Shown one piece after another: positions 54,933 through 57,784 of a stretch of 57,784 bases of DNA. The position numbers were made by a program, and so were the translations under genes. The notes below the pieces were generated by a model, which was given only the letters and a program-made list of their open reading frames with translations, searched no databases and was not told the DNA's origin. The stretch lies in assembly GCA_964607755.1 (NCBI GenBank), contig CAZSMC010000027.1, positions 1 to 57,784 on the forward strand, written 5' to 3'. The stretch is from CAZSMC01 sp964607755. GTDB lineage: Bacteria; Zhuqueibacterota; Zhuqueibacteria; Residuimicrobiales; Krinioviventaceae. Within the stretch, counting starts at the first letter, position 1. Each line of letters starts with the position of its first letter.

Positions 54933-56405
54933 ATGCAAAAACGAGTTGTTCCGATATTGCTTGGTGTGATGACGTTTCTTGCGCTGTTGGTTTTGTACGG
55001 TTATTTAATAGAACGCTTCCGGTTACAAATTAGCCATGTGGAAATTAAAACCCCGAAATGCGACACTCAAGAAGGGATTGTTGTTGTCCAGTTATCCGAT
55101 CTTCATTTAAAAGAAATGTCCAGCTATGAAGAAAAAGTCATTTCCAGAGTCAATAATATCAACCCGGATGTGATTGTGATTACCGGCGATTTATTTTATC
55201 ACTACAAGGTATGGGAAGACACTGAAGGCGAATCGTTTAAAACCATGCTGAGTGCGATTGAACAATTTGTAACGTCACTTCAGGCAAAGCACGGCATTTA
55301 CGTGTGCCGGGGGAATAATGATATCAGCAATGACAAGGAAGTGAGCGATTTGTTTTTACATCGCATGCAAAATATTGGCGTCCGCGTTCTGTCCAATCAG
55401 ATAACAACTCTACGCACAGACCGGGAAACCATTTCATTGCTTGGCGTCGATTTCCCAGAGTTTACCCGGGAAGAAGTGGCAGATTTTTGGGTCAACAGCA
55501 TTGAGGACGGCAAGTGCCTGCAGGCGAACAGTTCTGAAAAAAATTCATATTCCCATTTTTTAAGGTTCGGGCAGAGTTGGCAAAATTATACTTTTTCAGG
55601 ACGTTTTCGTCAAACCGATCCTCAGCACGCTGGAATCGGATTCACGTTCTATTCAGCAATGGATCGCGGCTATGATCATTTTTACCGTATCCGCCGCAGC
55701 GCTGGCAGCGAACCTTTTGTGGTTTCTCCTCATAATACAACAGTAACCGGAGATAACCGCTATCTCGATACCCCTATAAAAGAGGATATCTGGTACCGAT
55801 TTCGCATCCAGTGCCAGACAGAATCCGGTCGAACAGTTATCAGAGCCCGCATTTGGCAAGACGGCGCAACCGAGCCAAATTATTGGCAGGCACATGTGAC
55901 CGATGCCTCGTCATCCCGTCTGACCCGGGGCACGGTAGGATTGTGGAGCGCAGGCCAGGGTATCCAGCAATTTGATGATCTTTTAGTTGAAACACACAAT
56001 GGACAGCAGTTGCTTGCGGAAGGTTTTGAAAACTACCAGCGCGGAGAGGATCCTGCCGGGTGGATCGATTTCAATTACGAAGCCCAGGCCATTCCCTCCT
56101 TGATACGGCATCAAAATTCATCACATTACTCTATTTTACTGGCTCATGCGCCGCAAGCGGTTAACTATGCCGCACCTGCTGGAGTGAATTTGCAGCTCTG
56201 CGGCCACACCCATGGCGGGCAAATATGCTTTCCGCTCATTGGCCCGGTTTTTTATCGCGATAAAAAAGAGAATCCCCATGTCAGCGGCTTGTATCGGGTC
56301 GGAGAAACGATTTTGTATGTCAACAAGGGAATTGGCACAGCGCTGATTCCGGTCCGGCTTTTCTGTCCACCGGAAATCACTGTGTTACATATTCACCGGC
56401 CTTGA
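54933..56405 (+). CDS. membrane-anchored metallophosphoesterase with inserted jelly-roll domain
   Basis: The protein has 490 residues. A membrane helix (about 7-27) is followed by the calcineurin-like motifs SDLH (D56, H58), GDLF (D86), GNND (N128, D130), LAHAP (H405) and GHTHGG (H425, H427), so the metal site is complete. The usual GNHD is GNND here; the His that often assists catalysis is replaced by Asn, as also happens in some relatives. Between GVDFPEF (about 176) and IRHQNSSHYSILLAHAP (about 391) lie some 210 residues that do not belong to the phosphoesterase fold. They look like a concanavalin/LamG-like jelly roll (FSGRFRQTDPQHAGIGFTFY, YRFRIQCQ, GTVGLWSAGQGIQQFDDLLV). The topology suggests action outside the inner membrane, like YkuE-type enzymes on lipid-linked substrates. 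The substrate is unknown. Confidence 0.8.
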   Translation: MQKRVVPILLGVMTFLALLVLYGYLIERFRLQISHVEIKTPKCDTQEGIVVVQLSDLHLKEMSSYEEKVISRVNNINPDVIVITGDLFYHYKVWEDTEGESFKTMLSAIEQFVTSLQAKHGIYVCRGNNDISNDKEVSDLFLHRMQNIGVRVLSNQITTLRTDRETISLLGVDFPEFTREEVADFWVNSIEDGKCLQANSSEKNSYSHFLRFGQSWQNYTFSGRFRQTDPQHAGIGFTFYSAMDRGYDHFYRIRRSAGSEPFVVSPHNTTVTGDNRYLDTPIKEDIWYRFRIQCQTESGRTVIRARIWQDGATEPNYWQAHVTDASSSRLTRGTVGLWSAGQGIQQFDDLLVETHNGQQLLAEGFENYQRGEDPAGWIDFNYEAQAIPSLIRHQNSSHYSILLAHAPQAVNYAAPAGVNLQLCGHTHGGQICFPLIGPVFYRDKKENPHVSGLYRVGETILYVNKGIGTALIPVRLFCPPEITVLHIHRP

Positions 56406-56418
56406 GATGAGAGGTGAA

Positions 56419-57624
56419 CTATTCATTTTCTTTATTTCGTTTCAGAATGACCAATGTTGCATCATCATCCCAGGCTGTACGCTGGCCAAAGTCGTAAACT
56501 TGCTGGAAAATTTTGTTAGCAATTTCGTTTGCGGAAAGCTCTTTGTTTTTTTGCACCAGCTTTATTAACCGCTTGCGTCCGAACTGCTCTCCAGTTTCAC
56601 CAGTCCGCTCGATAATACCGTCCGTATACATGACAAGAATACTTTCCGGCGGCATGTGGATATGAGAACGCGATAACGGAATATCTGCTAAAAAGCCAAG
56701 GGTAATGCCGGTTGCAGGACATTCTCGTACGCCCCTGGTGATCAAAAACGGCGCCGGGTGACCGGCGTTGACGTAAAAAACGTGGCCGTCGCTTTCGATA
56801 TCGCCTATGAACATGGAAACAAAATTAGTCGAATATGTACTTTTCTGAATAACGGTATTGAGTTTTTTTATGGTATGCACCAGGCGGGTTTCCTGTGCCA
56901 GTCCCATTCGCAGCCCTATCACCACGTCCCGCACCAGCAGGGCAGCCGGAATGCCATGGCCGCTGGCGTCTCCGATGGCCACGCCGAAACTGCCTTCAGC
57001 ATATTCAAAATAGTCGTAAAAGTCACCGCCTACGAGTTCTGCAGGCTGGGAAAATCCATAAATGTCATATCCCTTTAACTCGAATTTACTTTTTGGCAGC
57101 AGACTTTTTTGAATTTCGGCAGCGTGTTCCAGCCGGTCTTCCATCAGTTCGGTAAAAATTCGGTAGTTAATCGACGTGCGCACGGCATTTAAAAACAGGC
57201 TGATCTCCTCACGAATCCAGCCCGGTAAAAGCCGAAACACGAGCATCCATTGTTTTTCCTGGTTGTGAATCCAGATGGCTGTAGACTGGAATGAATTCTC
57301 AGCATAACCGGTATAAAAAGCGGTATTTAATTCTTCGCGGTCGTAAATATAACTTCTATGTTTGATCGCCAATTGCACCGGTTCGGCGCCCATCGGAATG
57401 ATGCTTGCCCATTTGTGTTCTTCTGCCTGCTGAGCAGGATAAACAAGCACCATTTCATTTCCGCGTTGTTCATATATGCGTCCCTCTGAGATCTGCAGGG
57501 TTTCCTGAAAGGTGTTTTGCAGTTTTTGTATAACCCTGGGCAGTAGATCGCCGTCTGTTTTTTCAATCCGAATTGTAGCTAACAGGGCATCTAATTCCCG
57601 GTAAAATGTTTTTGGCTCTATCAT
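56419..57624 (-). CDS. PP2C-type serine phosphatase (SpoIIE/RsbU family) with GAF-like N-terminus
   Basis: The protein has 401 residues, with ribosome site GAAGG. Residues about 10-150 look like a divergent GAF domain. A linker helix with AAEIQKSLLP leads to the SpoIIE-type phosphatase (about 165-395) with all metal-binding aspartates visible: ELVGGDFYDY (D201), AIGDASGHGIPAAL (D219), MYTDGIIER (D335) and WDDDATLVIL (D387/D388). Such enzymes usually dephosphorylate anti-anti-sigma factors in partner-switching pathways. No anti-sigma kinase or STAS protein is near. It converges with the phosphoesterase gene, 13 nt apart, with no clear terminator between them. Confidence 0.9.
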   Translation of the reverse strand: MIEPKTFYRELDALLATIRIEKTDGDLLPRVIQKLQNTFQETLQISEGRIYEQRGNEMVLVYPAQQAEEHKWASIIPMGAEPVQLAIKHRSYIYDREELNTAFYTGYAENSFQSTAIWIHNQEKQWMLVFRLLPGWIREEISLFLNAVRTSINYRIFTELMEDRLEHAAEIQKSLLPKSKFELKGYDIYGFSQPAELVGGDFYDYFEYAEGSFGVAIGDASGHGIPAALLVRDVVIGLRMGLAQETRLVHTIKKLNTVIQKSTYSTNFVSMFIGDIESDGHVFYVNAGHPAPFLITRGVRECPATGITLGFLADIPLSRSHIHMPPESILVMYTDGIIERTGETGEQFGRKRLIKLVQKNKELSANEIANKIFQQVYDFGQRTAWDDDATLVILKRNKENE

Positions 57625-57744
57625 AAAACCTTCATTGTTTTATTTTTATCAAATCATTTAATGTACAAAAGTTATCATAAATTCTCAAGCTGCTTTTCTC
57701 AATTGACGTAAAAGCTCAGTCTTGGGTAAAAGTTTTAATATTTG

Positions 57745-57758
57745 GGCACTAAAGTGCC
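57745..57758. repeat. small palindrome near the window end
   Basis: GGCACTAAAGTGCC is a perfect short palindrome of the same build as GGGCTTTAGCCC at 10898. It lies upstream of the phosphatase gene, 26 nt from the window end. It may be another REP-like unit or part of a terminator. Confidence 0.35.
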
Positions 57759-57784
57759 TATTAAAGAATCTCAATAATAACCCC

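Noticed and set aside
54849..54938. Longer N-terminus for cysE starting at 54938
   Set aside because: The added 30 residues are hydrophobic and unlike the family and would overlap the start of the divergent phosphoesterase gene; ATG 54848 has an AAGGG ribosome site.

Overview
The window looks like a metagenome-derived scaffold from the FCB side of the bacterial tree, most likely Calditrichota, KSB1 or a relative. The evidence is many secreted proteins ending in type IX secretion (T9SS) sorting domains (PNPFNP and VVPNPY motifs), two PorV/PorQ-family barrels, and four TonB-dependent receptors with carboxypeptidase-like N-terminal domains. No core T9SS machinery, ribosomal protein or other phylogenetic marker is present, so the phylum call is inference. 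Two 100-N gaps are each flanked by an exact 55-nt duplication, which points to unmerged assembly overlaps.

Left part (1-10.6 kb): about 1.3 kb of AT-rich gene-free DNA, a tRNA-Arg(CCT), then surface genes. These are a CBM9-like protein split by gap 1, an Ig/CBM4-like protein and a small outer-membrane barrel. Facing them are two large arylsulfotransferase-family proteins with carbohydrate-binding and T9SS domains. From 10.6 to 12.8 kb there is a repeat-rich stretch holding rlmH, a cluster of small palindromes, gap 2, and a GxxExxY (PD-(D/E)XK-like) gene set among terminally inverted 150-157 nt repeat units.

Middle (12.8-21.4 kb): an M16 peptidase pair (one with HxxEH, one without it and carrying a LolA-like tail), a CBM9/DUF5916 outer-membrane protein, and a divergent SurA/PpiC-like putative lipoprotein. 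All would act in the envelope.

Core (21.96-50.4 kb): ten genes on one strand in the order receptor1-S1-PorV1-receptor2-S2 / receptor3-S3-PorV2-receptor4-S4. 'S' is a family of about 1,130-residue secreted proteins with a T9SS-type C-terminus. Receptor1/S1 resemble receptor3/S3, and receptor2/S2 resemble receptor4/S4, so a five-gene block appears to have been duplicated. The two PorV copies are nearly identical from the signal-peptide cleavage site to the stop codon, although their signal peptides and all neighbours have diverged. I read this as a modular surface system: receptor, T9SS-exported partner and a PorV-type barrel. It is the most interesting item in the window, and its substrate is unknown.

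Right part (50.5-57.8 kb): a hybrid sensor kinase whose N-terminal MEDS-like segment lies in another frame, a 100-nt relic of a second serine acetyltransferase gene, a truncated HTH regulator behind a 29-nt dyad, intact cysE, a metallophosphoesterase with a jelly-roll-like insertion inside its catalytic domain, and a GAF-like/SpoIIE-type PP2C phosphatase.
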